The notes under the pieces were generated by a model that saw only the letters and a list, made by a program, of their open reading frames with translations, did no database searches and was not told where the DNA came from. A stretch of 64,000 nucleotides of DNA, from NCBI RefSeq assembly GCF_932526225.1, contig NC_064041.1, forward strand, positions 11,514,813 to 11,578,812, given 5' to 3'. A program made the translations under genes and the position numbers. This DNA comes from Nematostella vectensis. Taxonomy: Eukaryota; Cnidaria; Anthozoa; Actiniaria; Edwardsiidae. Below, piece by piece: positions 24,101 to 33,800 of this stretch (positions within the stretch are counted from its first letter, which is position 1; each line of letters opens with the position of its first letter).

Positions 24101-26431
24101 TAGCTTGTAATGCGTGACTGAGATTGCGCTATAGCTTGTAATGCGTGACTGACATTGCGCTATAGCTTGTAATGCGTGACTGACATGCACTATAGCTTGT
24201 AATGCGTGACTGACATGCGCTATAGCTTGTAATGCGTGACTGACATTGCGCTATAGCTTGTAATGCGTGACTGACATTGCGCTATACCTTGTAATGCGTG
24301 GCTGACATTGTGATATACCTTCAGACAGTCTCAGGCAAAGCGTCTTATAGTGTCGCCTATGGTACGACAATACTTTTCCATCTACCGAAATACTCGTTAT
24401 CGTTGCATAACCACGGCTCATATCTATATGAAGTTCCTGTTTGGGGGTCATCCCTTTCATTTCTAAGAAACACGAGGATCTATGGTCGCGACCTCGTGGC
24501 TACAACACAAGTATTTTGAACCAAAATCTCCTCATTTGCACACACCAATTGAAAGCGCTGCTTTAGATGCGATCCTTTAATGCCGAAGCCTATGCTTTGT
24601 CTACAATACACGACCACAAGGCGGCAACCCACTGCGCTAGTAAATGTCTCGCGCTAGTTGAAGCCATCTAGTTGAAATAATAATAAGTTGGTCACTAGTT
24701 ATACAACCAGCCGTCAAGTTTGGCGTTCCGGTGTCTCGATAAAAATTGCTAAGACTGAATCTTAATAAAAGCTCCATTAGTAGATAATTGGCTATAAAAC
24801 CCAAACAGCAACAAATAAAGCTTCATGCTGATCTACACAGGAGGATACAAATCTTTGCTCAGCAGATTTTTACGCGATGCGATTTTCATTAATAAGTGAA
24901 CGTTAATCTCTTGCTCTGCATAACATCTATCCAGCTTTGTAGTTCTAATATAAATTATCATAAGTACATAGTTTTGTTTAATTGGCTTATAAACCATTTA
25001 GCACGTCGTCAGTGAATTTCCTGTCACTGTAAACAATCTTGGTTGGTATTCCTAAAAACGTTTGCTTATGTAAAAGAACGCTTCCTCACTGAGCTTTTAA
25101 AAGATTTTTTACTGCTCATTAAAAGATCGAGGAACAGTTGAATCATGCAGTTCTAAGAGTGAATTGAAATTGTATTGAATATGCGAAATACTTGATACAA
25201 CAAAGAGCTCGTGGCTCCTGACAAAGCATCACACAATAATGTGATTAGAAACCACGAATATATTAATTCAAGAGCAATCACTTATAGTATCATGGGAAAG
25301 AGTATAGATGTAGTCTGCTGCAAGGGCGGTGGATCTGAGCGAAAATGACGCCACATAATGGCTGTCATCTATAGTTCTCTGAAACAAGGCGACCAGAATC
25401 CTCCGTGAAAATTCACTTATTGCTGACCGGAATAAGCAAAATATAATTCTTGAAATATTTTGGAAGCTATAAACGGGAAAAGGCTATATTCGACTGCTTA
25501 TTAAGGCGAGTTTTCAATGATTATGTCCGATCGCGCGAGCGTTTAACAAGATTTACGAAATCCAAATAAAGATGTACAATTTCTTTGATCTCCATTAAGG
25601 GATGACAAATGGTCAGGGATAGTTAATTATAAGGCTTAGATTTTATATCAGACGCTGAAAGCAGGTTTCAAGCTAAATCAAATAGCAAAATGAGGATGTA
25701 GCATTCCCATTCCGATAAAATATAATAAAAAAATAAAAAAAACAGTTTAAATAGTCCTTGCAAAGAGGTACCTCTCGGTTGTTATTTTTTCCTAAGCGAA
25801 ATGTACTTAGTTGTAGATCACTCAACCGGTGCCCCTTCTCGCTTGAGTTATAAAGATATCCCGATAATACAACGAGCGTCTACTTACAAAAACATATTTC
25901 TACAACATTATAAATCTGTCGCCGATTTAGACTTTATGCAGGCATTATTTATCCTTAAAATGCTGATGTAGGGGATAGAACAACGCTTAGAAATCGCGAC
26001 AATTAATAGAGTCTAGGCTCAACATTGTAGAATATGGTTAGTAAACAGGAACAGTGAAATCTAACACCGTTCCCGTGGTCTATGACAAAACGACATCTCG
26101 AGAGAATCAATAAACGCGTGAAGTCGTGTACTAGTGCTTAGTATTATATATTGGAATAGTATGTTGGCGTTTATTTAGTTGACTTGTAGCACGTGTTACG
26201 AGTCTTTTTGTAACAAAGAACAAGGAAAAGTCGAGAATGCTGACAGAAATCGAATAAAACTTACAGATTTGACGTTGAAGCGGGAAAGTCGCCGGCCAAA
26301 TCTTTCCCGGTACAGCGTACAATAGTAGAATTCTGTGATAAATTTGTGCATTTGCAGTCGCTTGGGCACCCGTAAACCACGGTGAATACGCACAAAAGCG
26401 TTCCAATTATTGTAGCCCTTAAATCAGCCAT
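3512..26431 (-). CDS. Adhesion G-protein-coupled receptor: LRR, mucin, Ig, SEA, HRM, GAIN/GPS, 7TM
   Basis: A 29-exon gene predicted to encode 1532 residues. Exons (minus strand, high to low): 26431-26265, 22999-22928, 22782-22622, 21980-21450, 21262-20993, 20754-20636, 20252-20194, 19432-19284, 18994-18908, 16928-16834, 16079-15879, 15615-15547, 14870-14756, 14072-13920, 13482-13419, 13054-12874, 12508-12465, 12267-12126, 11146-11043, 10148-10043, 9340-9190, 8915-8846, 8413-8344, 8055-7964, 7375-7228, 6185-6072, 5874-5659, 4683-4420, 4096-3512. Phases agree at all 28 junctions and the total is divisible by three. LRR, Ig, HRM and GAIN in this order recall vertebrate ADGRA receptors, but the mucin stalk and SEA domain do not belong to that plan. 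It is inferred to act at the plasma membrane in adhesion and G-protein signalling. The least certain boundary is the 3' end of the exon at 13054-12874; the start may instead be the in-frame ATG at 26452. Confidence 0.85.
4118..4260. repeat. 34-bp tandem repeat in the last receptor intron
   Basis: About four imperfect copies of a unit around GTACGCATTTGATGCTGGG and GATTTGATAAGAAA, lying just upstream (in gene direction) of the acceptor of the last exon. Confidence 0.75.
4848..5212. repeat. 21-bp minisatellite, about 17 copies
   Basis: Nearly perfect copies of GAGAATCTAAAAATGACGTG+C, with a single visible variant unit (C for G). It is intronic in the receptor gene, between the exons at 5659 and 4683. 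The 21-bp period keeps frames open and makes fake repeat proteins on both strands. Confidence 0.95.
6421..6501. repeat. Inverted repeat (possible small MITE end pair)
   Basis: AACAATTATACCATTTCCAT at the left is matched by the reverse complement AACAATTATACGATTTCCAT at the right, about 80 bp apart. The copy is intronic. It may be a tiny MITE or part of a larger decayed element. Confidence 0.5.
6880..7205. repeat. 26-bp TGTGTATA-rich minisatellite, about 12 copies
   Basis: Units like GGTGTGTATAAATGGTGTGT+ATATAG, next to the donor of the TM6-7 exon (7228). This array does not carry a recognisable copy of the exon end. Confidence 0.85.
7228..11146 (-). CDS. Receptor exons 19-25: seven-transmembrane domain
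   Basis: TM1 in 11146-11043, TM2 in 10148-10043, TM3 and the start of TM4 in 9340-9190, TM4 in 8915-8846, TM5 in 8413-8344, the TM5 end and loop 3 in 8055-7964, and TM6-TM7 in 7375-7228. TM3 has HYFYLCAFTW...SEA, loop 2 has the SCW motif, TM5 has WVFFGPAIF and TM6 has LLITWLMGL. These are all family B2 hallmarks. Cys966 at the top of TM3 and Cys1038 in loop 2 form the expected disulfide pair. Confidence 0.88.
7530..7935. repeat. Degenerate dispersed repeat with GCGTGACAG core
   Basis: Irregular copies of a GAAGCGTGACAGGG-type core every 25-60 bp, intronic in the receptor. Too diverged to define one period. Confidence 0.55.
8620..8900. repeat. 54-bp minisatellite that copies the TM4 exon end and its splice donor
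   Basis: About five units. In gene orientation each unit contains TCACGTGGGTTCTGGTCGGA, AATCAACAGGTTCGA and then GTGGAGGTGAGTAG, the same as the last part of exon 8915-8846 with its GTGAGT donor. The unit nearest the exon overlaps the exon itself. Confidence 0.9.
9345..9720. repeat. 61-bp minisatellite carrying copies of the TM3 exon acceptor
   Basis: About five to six units, decaying toward 9720. In gene orientation the units contain CATTTCTTGTAGGAGTTTTG, close to the real acceptor and exon start CATTTCTTAGGAGTTCTGCA at 9340. Confidence 0.88.
9755..10035. repeat. 31-bp minisatellite carrying copies of the TM2 exon donor
   Basis: About nine units. In gene orientation several read AACGACATCGTAAGTAAACG, matching the end of exon 10148-10043 (AACGACATC then GTAAGC). 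Others have CTTAAG in place of CGTAAG, so their donor is lost. Confidence 0.88.
10517..10738. repeat. 53-bp tandem repeat, four copies
   Basis: Unit from CTTATTGTCTCCTCTCTTCA through CCGCCACAGATAAAACAGCC to GATATCACCGAG. Intronic, with only one or two substitutions between copies. A polyG run of about 20 lies at 10309-10328. Confidence 0.92.
11158..11970. repeat. 21-bp minisatellite, about 38 copies, beside the TM1 exon acceptor
   Basis: Units ACAGACAGCACAAAGTCAGG+T with A/G and C/G variants. In gene orientation the array ends in the pyrimidine-rich tract and CAG acceptor of exon 11146-11043, so the acceptor region appears to be built from the last unit. Long ORFs in it are artefacts. Confidence 0.92.
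12055..12150. repeat. 47-bp duplication covering the GPS exon donor
   Basis: Two copies of a segment that in gene orientation reads GTGATGACAGGCGCACTTAC+GGTAAGT. The copy at the exon has GTAAGT; the downstream copy has GCAAGT and so cannot be a GT donor. Confidence 0.85.
12126..16079 (-). CDS. Receptor exons 11-18: GAIN domain with GPS autoproteolysis site
   Basis: Eight exons encode residues about 571-893. The GAIN helices and strands lead to the GPS, split over exons 12508-12465 (ICAFWDFN) and 12267-12126 (GGWSEEGC ... CLCDHVTNFAVL). Four GPS cysteines and both tryptophans are present. The cleavage triad reads His874-Val875-Thr876, against the usual His-Leu-Ser/Thr, so cleavage before Thr876 is likely but not certain. 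The tethered agonist would start TNFAVL, about 25 residues before TM1. The end of exon 13054-12874 could be 12871 instead. Confidence 0.85.
13262..13412. repeat. Minisatellite with AAGGAATGCAAGG/GGCTAAGGCATGGT units
   Basis: About six units of about 25-30 bp next to the donor of exon 13482-13419. No clear copy of the donor is inside. Confidence 0.8.
13640..13720 (-). pseudogene. Decayed copy of the GAIN exon at 14072-13920
   Basis: In gene orientation the sequence translates as FLVMDALVLRQMRDVED, matching FLVIDEVVLREMKDGED at the end of the real exon 280 bp upstream, including the position of the donor. At that position it has GATGTAGAGG in place of GATGGTGAGG, so a weak GT remains in shifted context. 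The surrounding 13720-13915 is GGGAGAAGGGAGGG-rich repeat shared between both copies. Confidence 0.65.
14485..14738. repeat. 48-bp GTT-rich minisatellite, five copies
   Basis: Units of TTGTTGTTGTACTTATATTT+GTTGTCGTTATTGGTGTCCTT+GCAT, adjacent to the donor of exon 14870-14756. Intronic; open frames here are artefacts. Confidence 0.9.
16834..18994 (-). CDS. Receptor exons 9-10: hormone receptor motif (HRM)
   Basis: Exons 18994-18908 and 16928-16834 join in phase 1 to give an HRM: CQGEY...TWPDVIPGQTA...CPRG, then GIARRIC and DGSWYYPDFSQC (residues about 510-570). The Cys, Trp and Gly spacing fits the family found in many adhesion and secretin-type receptors before the GAIN domain. The donor of the first exon borders a minisatellite that copies it. 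Confidence 0.85.
17985..18515. repeat. 79-bp tandem repeat, about seven copies
   Basis: Unit beginning CGGAGTGCCATGTGGGGCAC and ending AACATACACGCAA. Copies differ by one to three bases. Intronic, between the two HRM exons. Confidence 0.93.
18680..18908. repeat. 31-bp minisatellite carrying copies of the first HRM exon donor
   Basis: About seven units. In gene orientation each contains CCAAAGGTATCCC, the same as the exon 18994-18908 end (GCCAAAG) plus its GTATCC donor. The array begins directly at the exon. Confidence 0.9.
19284..20754 (-). CDS. Receptor exons 6-8: SEA domain
   Basis: Exons 20754-20636, 20252-20194 and 19432-19284 (residues about 400-509). The motifs fit SEA domains: YTPRLKDRTSNEF-SLE near the start, a central FVGYYGISLATV, then SGSVIADVLVK. 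Some SEA domains self-cleave at a G-S-[VI/P]-V-type motif. The GSV here resembles this, but whether it is cleaved is not known. SEA domains occur next to glycosylated stalks and in ADGRF receptors, not in ADGRA. Confidence 0.75.
19500..19765 (-). mobile_element. tRNA-derived SINE, copy 1
   Basis: On the minus strand there is a tRNA-like head with a box-A-like GGTTAGAGCACTTGGC and a box B GGTTCGATTCC (19698-19708), followed by a body. The body shares CAGCCGCCATACGACTC and flanking sequence with a second copy at 22133-22400. Both are intronic in the receptor gene and face the same way as it. Confidence 0.7.
20800..21415. repeat. ATC/CAT microsatellite patches on both sides of the Ig exon
   Basis: Imperfect CATCATCAC-type runs at about 20805-20972 and 21290-21412, interrupted by the Ig exon. 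Same motif family as the array at 3300-3640. Confidence 0.8.
20993..21262 (-). CDS. Receptor exon 5: Ig-like domain
   Basis: Residues about 311-400, one Ig fold in one phase 1-1 exon. The B-strand Cys lies in VFCKVSGHPSPEV and the F-strand Cys in SEVTCKAVNGLG, with the typical Asn/Gly after it. The context LNGQPVDM fits the C-D region of I-set domains. The expected Trp of the C strand is not evident. Confidence 0.8.
21450..21980 (-). CDS. Receptor exon 4: Thr/Pro-rich mucin-like stalk
   Basis: Residues about 134-310. The exon is rich in Thr, Pro and Ser, with a tandem array built from PETTTPRTTTP-type units (positions about 21560-21760) encoded by a 15-bp repeat. Such stalks are usually heavily O-glycosylated and extended. 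The repeat makes this exon prone to length variation. Entry and exit are phase 1, so the exon is symmetric and could be skipped without a frameshift. Confidence 0.8.
22133..22480 (-). mobile_element. tRNA-derived SINE, copy 2, with tandem head fragments
   Basis: The same family as the copy at 19500-19765: box B GGTTCGATTCC at 22355-22365 and body motif CAGCCGCCATACAACTC. A head-side segment with GCGACCGGGAAACCTGTGGT is repeated about three times at 22371-22475. Confidence 0.68.
22622..22999 (-). CDS. Receptor exons 2-3: single leucine-rich repeat and LRRCT cap
   Basis: Exon 22999-22928 gives one LRR (LLLNDKIS...RLKYL). Exon 22782-22622 gives the LRR C-terminal cap, with PCDC, a Trp, and two further cysteines before the donor (residues about 80-133). 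Joined to exon 1 this makes a minimal LRRNT-LRR-LRRCT unit, shorter than the usual multi-repeat horseshoe. No extra LRR exon was found in the 3.3-kb intron upstream, although one could have been missed. Confidence 0.75.
23155..24310. repeat. 29-bp minisatellite (about 28 copies) plus a 31-bp relative (about 9 copies)
   Basis: Units ACTCGCAATACTTGACTGAC+ATTGCGCAC up to about 23960. Related units ATAGCTTGTAATGCGTGACT+GACATTGCGCT follow to 24310. Located in receptor intron 1. The long Cys/Ser/Val ORFs on the minus strand (about 280-320 codons) come only from the repeat. Confidence 0.93.
24311..26264. other. Unique-looking part of receptor intron 1
   Basis: AT-rich sequence with no exon, long ORF or clear repeat recognised. 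An extra LRR exon, if one exists, would be expected here; none with an LxxLxLxxN frame and flanking splice sites was seen. Confidence 0.5.
26265..26431 (-). CDS. Receptor exon 1: signal peptide and LRR N-terminal cap
   Basis: Residues 1-55. The ATG at 26431 opens with MADLR, followed by a hydrophobic signal-peptide core ending near VVYG. A Cys-rich LRRNT follows (CPSDCKC ... VRC). The donor GTAAGT leaves phase 2. An in-frame ATG seven codons upstream is possible, but the shorter start gives a more typical signal peptide. Confidence 0.8.
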
Positions 26432-27864
26432 ATTGCACGCAAGAATACACACGAACTCGACGGCAAAACCAGATTTGTAAAACGATCTAGACAGTTCTCA
26501 CATTAATAAAATGCCCTCCGTGATAAATTGGCTGTAGATTTATGCATTGTGTCGCACGGTACTAAATTCGCCTCGTAAGCAGCTAGTCCGAGAAACTACA
26601 TTGTACTACATTGTTATTATCACGCAAAGCAGGGATAGTTCCTACTTGAGAACGATGCCTCATTTGCATACGAGATGCTAATAGCTTCAGCTGGCTCCGT
26701 GGGCGTCTTTAAAGACTGTTTACGTATTTTTACAGACCGCTTGGGAATTCAAACTGAATGCCATGGGACTGACTAGGGGAGGCTAACATTCCTAGTACAA
26801 TAGTCAGCTACATTTTACATAAATAGGGCATGAATTAGTTTTGCACAAGTGTTTGTTTTATCGAGAAAGATCTATGTAAAATAATACAAGGAAATAGGGT
26901 TCAGCGATAGTATCTCGAGAAAACAATTATACAATAAAAAACTGGTTACTAACGTCGTAAACCGATTTTCGCTTTAGTTTGATTGCTGTAGGTTTTCAAA
27001 AGCGCCGTGTAGATAAAATAGCTTCAATTCAAATCTCATACGATTTAATTATCACATAGTAAAATGTTCATACATGTACTAAATATCTTAAACAATCTTC
27101 TCTTCCACAAACTCTTGCTCATGAATATATTTCTTATATAACTTAATATCAGAAAATCAAAAAAAGATCATCACATTCATTAATGTATTCATTTTTGTAC
27201 AAAATCATAAGCACACGAAAAACTAAAATCTCATGTTTGTTTTCAAACCATGTAAACTATTAGTGTTTTTACTAGCCCGTCAAACGAAGTGTAATTTTAA
27301 TAAACGAGCAGTGGTCAAGGGAAAAGAAAGCAAAGACATTATTGTGTATTAGTGCTATAATACTAAGGTGCATCTCGAGCCCATGATGACCACTCCATGA
27401 GACCCCATCTATTAGTTCAATTAGAAACAATGTCAAAGAAAACACGCTATTTGAGAGTGTTTGCTTCGACGCTAATTAAAGCTATAATTAGAAAGGTCTC
27501 TTGATATATAGATGTAGGAAACAGCAATAATACAAGACATCGCTCAATTCTCACACCAGCAAAGGCTTAGCGTGCAGTTTGCGTGCAACCCAATAACCAA
27601 AAAAAATATTTCATGTTTGCATGTTTTATACATTGTTATACATTTAAAACATTACTTTTATTAAAAAAAAGTGTGTTTTAAAAGCTTTAGGGGGCATTCC
27701 GCAAAATGTATTATTCATTTTAAAAAGGCTCCAGGTTTTATTTAATTTTCAGGAATCTTGAGTCGAATGATAAAAGTCTCATTGTAAAACATTTATATGT
27801 ATTTTCCGGGGGAAAATATTGACTGTCGTTTCTTTTTTCGCTTAGATGAATCTCTTGAAGATTC
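26432..27864. other. Intergenic region upstream of the receptor
   Basis: This should contain the receptor promoter and 5' untranslated region as well as the 3' end of the upstream CAP/ShK gene on the same strand. No protein-coding signal or repeat was recognised. The sequence is AT-rich with scattered TATA-like words but none with supporting context. Confidence 0.5.
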
Positions 27865-30800
27865 TTAATCCACTGTAGCGGGTTGTTGATCAACGGGTTG
27901 GCTTCTTCGTTTATCGGCTTCTTTTTTTACCTCCCTTGCCGGGAGACTTGTTGACAAGTAATACTTGATGCACAGGAATACCACGTATAGACTTAAATCC
28001 TGACAGGTCAAACTGTCATTTTTATTATACAAATACTCGACTTCAGTTACAACGTCCCACAACAATTGATTGGTTTTATTTTCCTACAATAAAAATCCAC
28101 ATCTTGGAACTCATTTTCCCAGAAAATGTATTTTACGACTGTCCTACAGTGGAACCCAGATTACTTCCCTGCTGGCAGAGGTCTCTTCTCTTTGTATTTC
28201 GCTATATTTCGTCAACCAGATGACTCGGATAATTTGAGTTCTTAAATCTAGGGATTTATGGGTCTTCTTTGAAGAGGCAAAGGCCACAAATTTAAGCGAA
28301 GGCATTTTTATATGATCTTGTAATATTACGAGCTTATACGATCTTATAGTTAATATGATCTTGCTGGTAATGGTACCGGGTATACGGTATTTCTATATGA
28401 TCTTGCTGGTAATGTTACGGGGCATACGGTATTTCTATATCATTTTGCTGATAATGGTATGGGGTATACAGTATTTTTATATGAACTTGCTGGTAATTGT
28501 ACGGTGTATACGGTATTTTTATATGGTCTTTCTGGTGAAGGTACGGGGTATACGGTATTTTTATATGAACTTGCTGGTAATGGTACCGGGTATACAGTAT
28601 TTAAATATGATCTTGCTGGTAATGTTACGGGGTATACGGTACTTCTTGATGATTTTTCTGGTAATGGTGCGGCGTATACGGTATTTCTATATGGATCTGG
28701 CTGGTAATGGTACGGGATATACTTTATTGTTATATGATCTTGCTGGTAATGGTGCGGGGTATACGGCCTCTTGCATGTAAATCCTTCCAGTATGGTGAGC
28801 TATCCATGAACCATTTCAAGTCCGGCTGTGAAAAAAAGGGTGGGTCCGTAAACGTGACACTCGATCCAATAAAGCTATCAGTTCGTTTAGCGGCTAGTGG
28901 CTAGTTCGGTTAGTGGCTTTGCAAGTCTTTATTTTGCCACTACAGCCGCTAGTAGAAAAAAATCCGTTTGCATCTGCTTATCTGCACTCCCTTTGGCATT
29001 CGCAGCGATTGAATTTGGCACGCTAAAGATTATGCGTTTCAACTGTCATTTTGTAATTTTAATGCAGATAAGATAAACAACAAAAGGGGGCTGACATTGT
29101 CTAGTTATAAACTCATCAAACAGCACTTCTTGTCTAACCTATTTATCAATTTTGTTATCTCACCTTTTTCTATGTATCGATGTTGTTACGTGACCTTACC
29201 TGTTGTGGCCTGCCGATGCTGTTACGTTTGGCTGCGCTGTGTTTCGATGACGCGTCCATTTGGACGATATAGTACGGTTCACCGTTAACGGTCGTTTTAC
29301 CACAGCCGAGGCGCCGCGCCTTTCGCCAGATCACCTGGGTGAGAGGGGTAATTGAATGAAATGGAAAAGCGAGATCTTGGAACCACTTAGGGAATCTATG
29401 TGGAGTTGAATTGACTGATAAAAATTGGACTGGTAATCCATAGAGCCTAAAGGGGGAAAATGATACGTAAGTAGAAAACAAATGGCGGAGAATGCTGATT
29501 CCCGTCAATAAAAGACTGGCAGCAAAACCCTGGTAGCTTGGTCATATATTTATCTTAAAAAATTATGCAGAACCGCTTAGTTTCAGGTCAGAATTTAGAA
29601 TTTAGCAGATTTAGAAAGCAAATATATAGAATCTAAGAGGGGAAAGGAGGGGTGTTTGAAGTATGAAAGTGGGTTTGGTGCTGAGTCTATAGGGGGTGGG
29701 TTTATCACAAGGCATCATTTTGTCAAAAACTTTCCGACTAAAATAAATAAGCCGTTGTTCCAGGCATCCCATTCACTACCACGGTACAGACTCTTGAATT
29801 ACTAGCACAGAGCTAAAAATTAGCTGCCACGTGACTGAAGATAAACTATCACGTGACCTACCTGCGTGAAATGAACAACCTCCGCGTCCTTATCTTGCTT
29901 GCCGCTAGACCAATCAAAATCCTTCTCTTCGTCATGCCACGCCTTGATCGCCGCGGTGAAAGTGGTATAGAAACTTCCGACAGCAATGACCTCCCCGCCT
30001 TTGCCCTCTTGAGCCCAGGGGGAGTGCCCGAACACGCGCTTGTTTGCCCAGCGCTGCGCCTGATTGGCTAGTGTCTGATCCAGGATTAGCGACCTGGCGG
30101 CGTGGTTACTGCGATACTTGTTGATAGCGTTTAAGCACTCCAATTGACATGCGCTACCGCAGCCTATTAGATGACAAGAAAGATCTCAATCTAAGTTTAC
30201 ATAATGGGGGATATAGCATTTAAACTTCTGAAGGAGGAGGTGGGAAAGTGAATATTATTAGCAAGAAGTTTCTTATCAAGAGATGGTAAAACAGCTATAT
30301 TTTTTATCTGCGATCCTCTTGATCCAAGGCGCACCCGAGAACATAACTGAAGCCCCGTGCAAACTGCGCCAGCACATGCCAGCATTGCTGGCGAATTTTC
30401 GCTTGACTGACTCTAGGACAAAGAAAATGTCAAAATGGGAAATGGACTTTCTGACATTTCCTTTGTCTTGTGGTAAGTCGAGCAAGAATTCGTCAGCAAT
30501 GCTGAAAGGTGCTGGCGCAGTTTGCACGGGGCTTATGCTTCAACTGAAACGAGCATTTAATGTTGATCTTCGAAAAAAAAATATGTTATAATGTTAATGT
30601 TCCCCAAGGATGGCAACGCCCTATTGGTTCCCTAGGATGGGGACGCCCTATTGGTCCCCGAGGATGGCGACGCTCTATTGGTCCCCGGGGATGGCGACGC
30701 CCTACTGGTCGCTAAGGATGGCCACACCCGATATCGGTTTCCGAGATGTTAACTTACCTTTGGTAGATACTGTGGTTTTTGGCTCTGAAAAAAAAACAAA

Positions 30801-33800
30801 CAAAAAAAAAAACAATTGTTCATAAAGGGCGTAAAAAAAACTAAGGATATGAATGCTATGAAGATGCTATGAGACGACGTTTGCTAAGCTGGAACAGAGG
30901 AAGTTCCAAAATGTGTGTTAGCCAAGCCAATGTGCAGTAGAAATTCTTGTAGAGATTTACAATAGTTTCTCCACTAATATGGATTTGTGTTTCCTATCGT
31001 TTATAAGGCCTGGCTTGACTAGGAGGCATGTCGCGTAGCATACAATATTGTTGCTGCGACACTAAAATGCTTTTCGGATAGTTCAGAAACATTTCGTGTC
31101 GCTGACTTCAACATTTGTTCCAATGCTACATGTTTTCGACAGTGGGTAATCTAGGAGACAATAGGGACCTTAAGCAAGGACGACGCAACGGCTAGGACAA
31201 CATGATCGGTAACGATGTGTTCGCGCTTGGTAATCAATTATAATTTAATTGCAATGAAATAAGCAAAGCATTATAGTCAGAGACAGATAAAAATAAACTA
31301 AGGACATTATTTCTACAGTAGCGAACGTGGTTAGAGGAGTTTACAGGGCAAACGTCCGCGTCCTAAGTTGACCGTGAAAGTTTGAGCTTCCACGTCGTGG
31401 TTTTATGGAAAATGGTTGAAATGTATCAGACAGACCGCATTTTCACCTGCTGCTATTGAATTCTGAATCAAATTCCATTGTTTTCTGCCGTCGTCGTCCA
31501 CGTTGCCGTCGTCGTTGCTTAAGGTCCCTATTTAGGAAATATGTCGCACTTAACACGGCGCATGCGCAACATGCATCCTGGTTTATCCAGGTTTCTATTA
31601 GTTGTTATCTGATTTTGTTGTATACCTTGGTTCATCTTATCCTTAACTACACCACCGGTAGTGGAAGGTTCTTCGGGGTTCAAGCGTTCCATAAATTCCT
31701 TTATAACTTTATTTTCCTCACGGTTCATTCGCTCAGCGTCGTCTTCTTTCACCCGTCCCTTGTCAAAGCTCAACGGTTTCCCTTTCACAATTAAAGACGT
31801 CAGTTTTCCATTGCTCAATAAAGAACCTGAGCCTTTGCCGTTGCTCTTTCGCACTGACTCGTCTGGCATTCGGATCTCAGGTTGTGCAAATTCGGAATTG
31901 CTTTCCTCAGCATCCCCAGTCTCGACAAAGTATCGACCCGGAGTATCGTTATCATTCGACGCTTTGTACTCGGGACTATCACTCATTACTCTTTCGTCGA
32001 GCGCTCGGAAGCCATTTGCGATCGGCAAAGTAGGGATTTTTACTTGACTGTTGTGACCTTGAGCGGACTGTGCCATAGCTGAACTATTGTGTTTGTCGTT
32101 ACCAGACTGGGCGCTGGCGTACCGGGGTTGCTGTGGCATATTGGCAGACTGCGCCACCGCGAAACCCTTTTGGTTTGGAACTCCTGCTTGTGCGACCGCG
32201 AAACCCTGGCCCGAGCCTGTTGACGCATGCGCAAAGATTTGAGCTCCCTGCGGTAACGAGGACTGAGCATGCGCTGTCGTTGCCTGGTTTGGAGCATTGG
32301 CCGCCTGAGCATGCGCAGTGTGTAGGCCTTCTGTTTGGGTACCTGACTGAGCCTGCGCAATTGTTGCTTGGTTGGCATTGCCGACTTGTGATGCTGCAGA
32401 GCCCTGGACACCAGGCGGCGCTGTGGTTTGGCTGACAGGAGACGCGTTACTGACAACAGATGGCACTGATCCTAATCCAAAAAAGCGTCATATTTCAAAA
32501 TACTTTGGTTGCTTGGTAATTTCGAATTTAAGGTTGCACATGTGCAAATGGTACATACCGCTGGATGTAGGGGCCTTAGCATCTTGTAACTTGGCAGACT
32601 TTTGTGCTTTTGAGACTTTGCGCTTTTCTTTTATAAAACAAAAATACAGATAAATAAACGCATGCACAGAGGAGAAATAAATAAATAAAAATATATGGTT
32701 TACTTAAAGAAAAACAACAACAATTTTTCTCTAATTTTATCATCTTTTACAAAAAAAACTAAATTCTTTCCACTCTTACACACCCGAACCAGAAAATATG
32801 ACCCATCTTTCTAATACCCGGTGCAAACAGCGCAACCATCAGACAGCATTACTTGCGATGCCTCCATCACTGACCATACAAAGAGTTAGGAAATTTTGGT
32901 GAGCTACTTCACAAAACCTCCTAACATGGTGTTCAAACAGTACCATTTTTTTATAATTTGTCTACCACTGTTTGCGCTGTGTGGACGGGACGTAAATCCA
33001 ACATGTACATTATTCGTTACCAAGAAGTACTTTTAGTGTACTGTTGCTCACTTACTGCAAAATTTGCACGTTTTGCGGCAGAACTTGCTCATCTCTTTGG
33101 ACCGCTTCTCGCAGTAGCCCTGCACGCGCCACTGGGGACAGCTAAACTGGTACTTGATAGCGTCCTTGCAAGCTGAAGAACAGATGGTAGCTCAAGCGTC
33201 ATACTAACGTCGAGACGAATTGGGATATTTTGTGTTTGGTACTACGCTAGCGCGAGGTTTGAAAACGGGACAATATCCTAAAATCTCAAGGGCAAGTGCT
33301 GGATCTGCATCCATATTAAGAGCAGTGTAGGTTAAGTTTAAAGAATATCTATCAACTACTCCTTTGTTATTGTTTACAATTTAAAATACAGCGGTTCATT
33401 CACAAGAAAAGTTCAAAATAACCAACCACGAATAAAGTCTGAAACTTTATTAATGATATTTGATTAACATTTGCTCAGTTACTTGCTTGATTAAGTCGAT
33501 GGAAATGGATTTTTTGAGCCACTTGGTATTGTTCGGGAACATAAAATGGGGGCGTGGTTGGTCTTCTTTAAGACCAAATAGCTTGGGACAAATTAAGTAG
33601 CATAAAAAGGTGTGAAGCACTGGTGTAAAACATAGGAATTACATGTGCGAATTTGAAGGAATTGGAGCCTGAACCCCCTAACCTTTCGACTATAAGGAGG
33701 TTATAATTGCTAGAAAATTAAGAACTTACTGGGTTCGGAAAACAGATCGTTGAGTTCTTTCGGTTTCTCCGTCTCGAGTGCTGCGCAAAATAATCAAAGA

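Noticed and set aside
30283-30591. 102-codon plus ORF with an N-terminal hydrophobic start
   Set aside because: It runs across the palindromic foldback element; the antisense frame is equally open.
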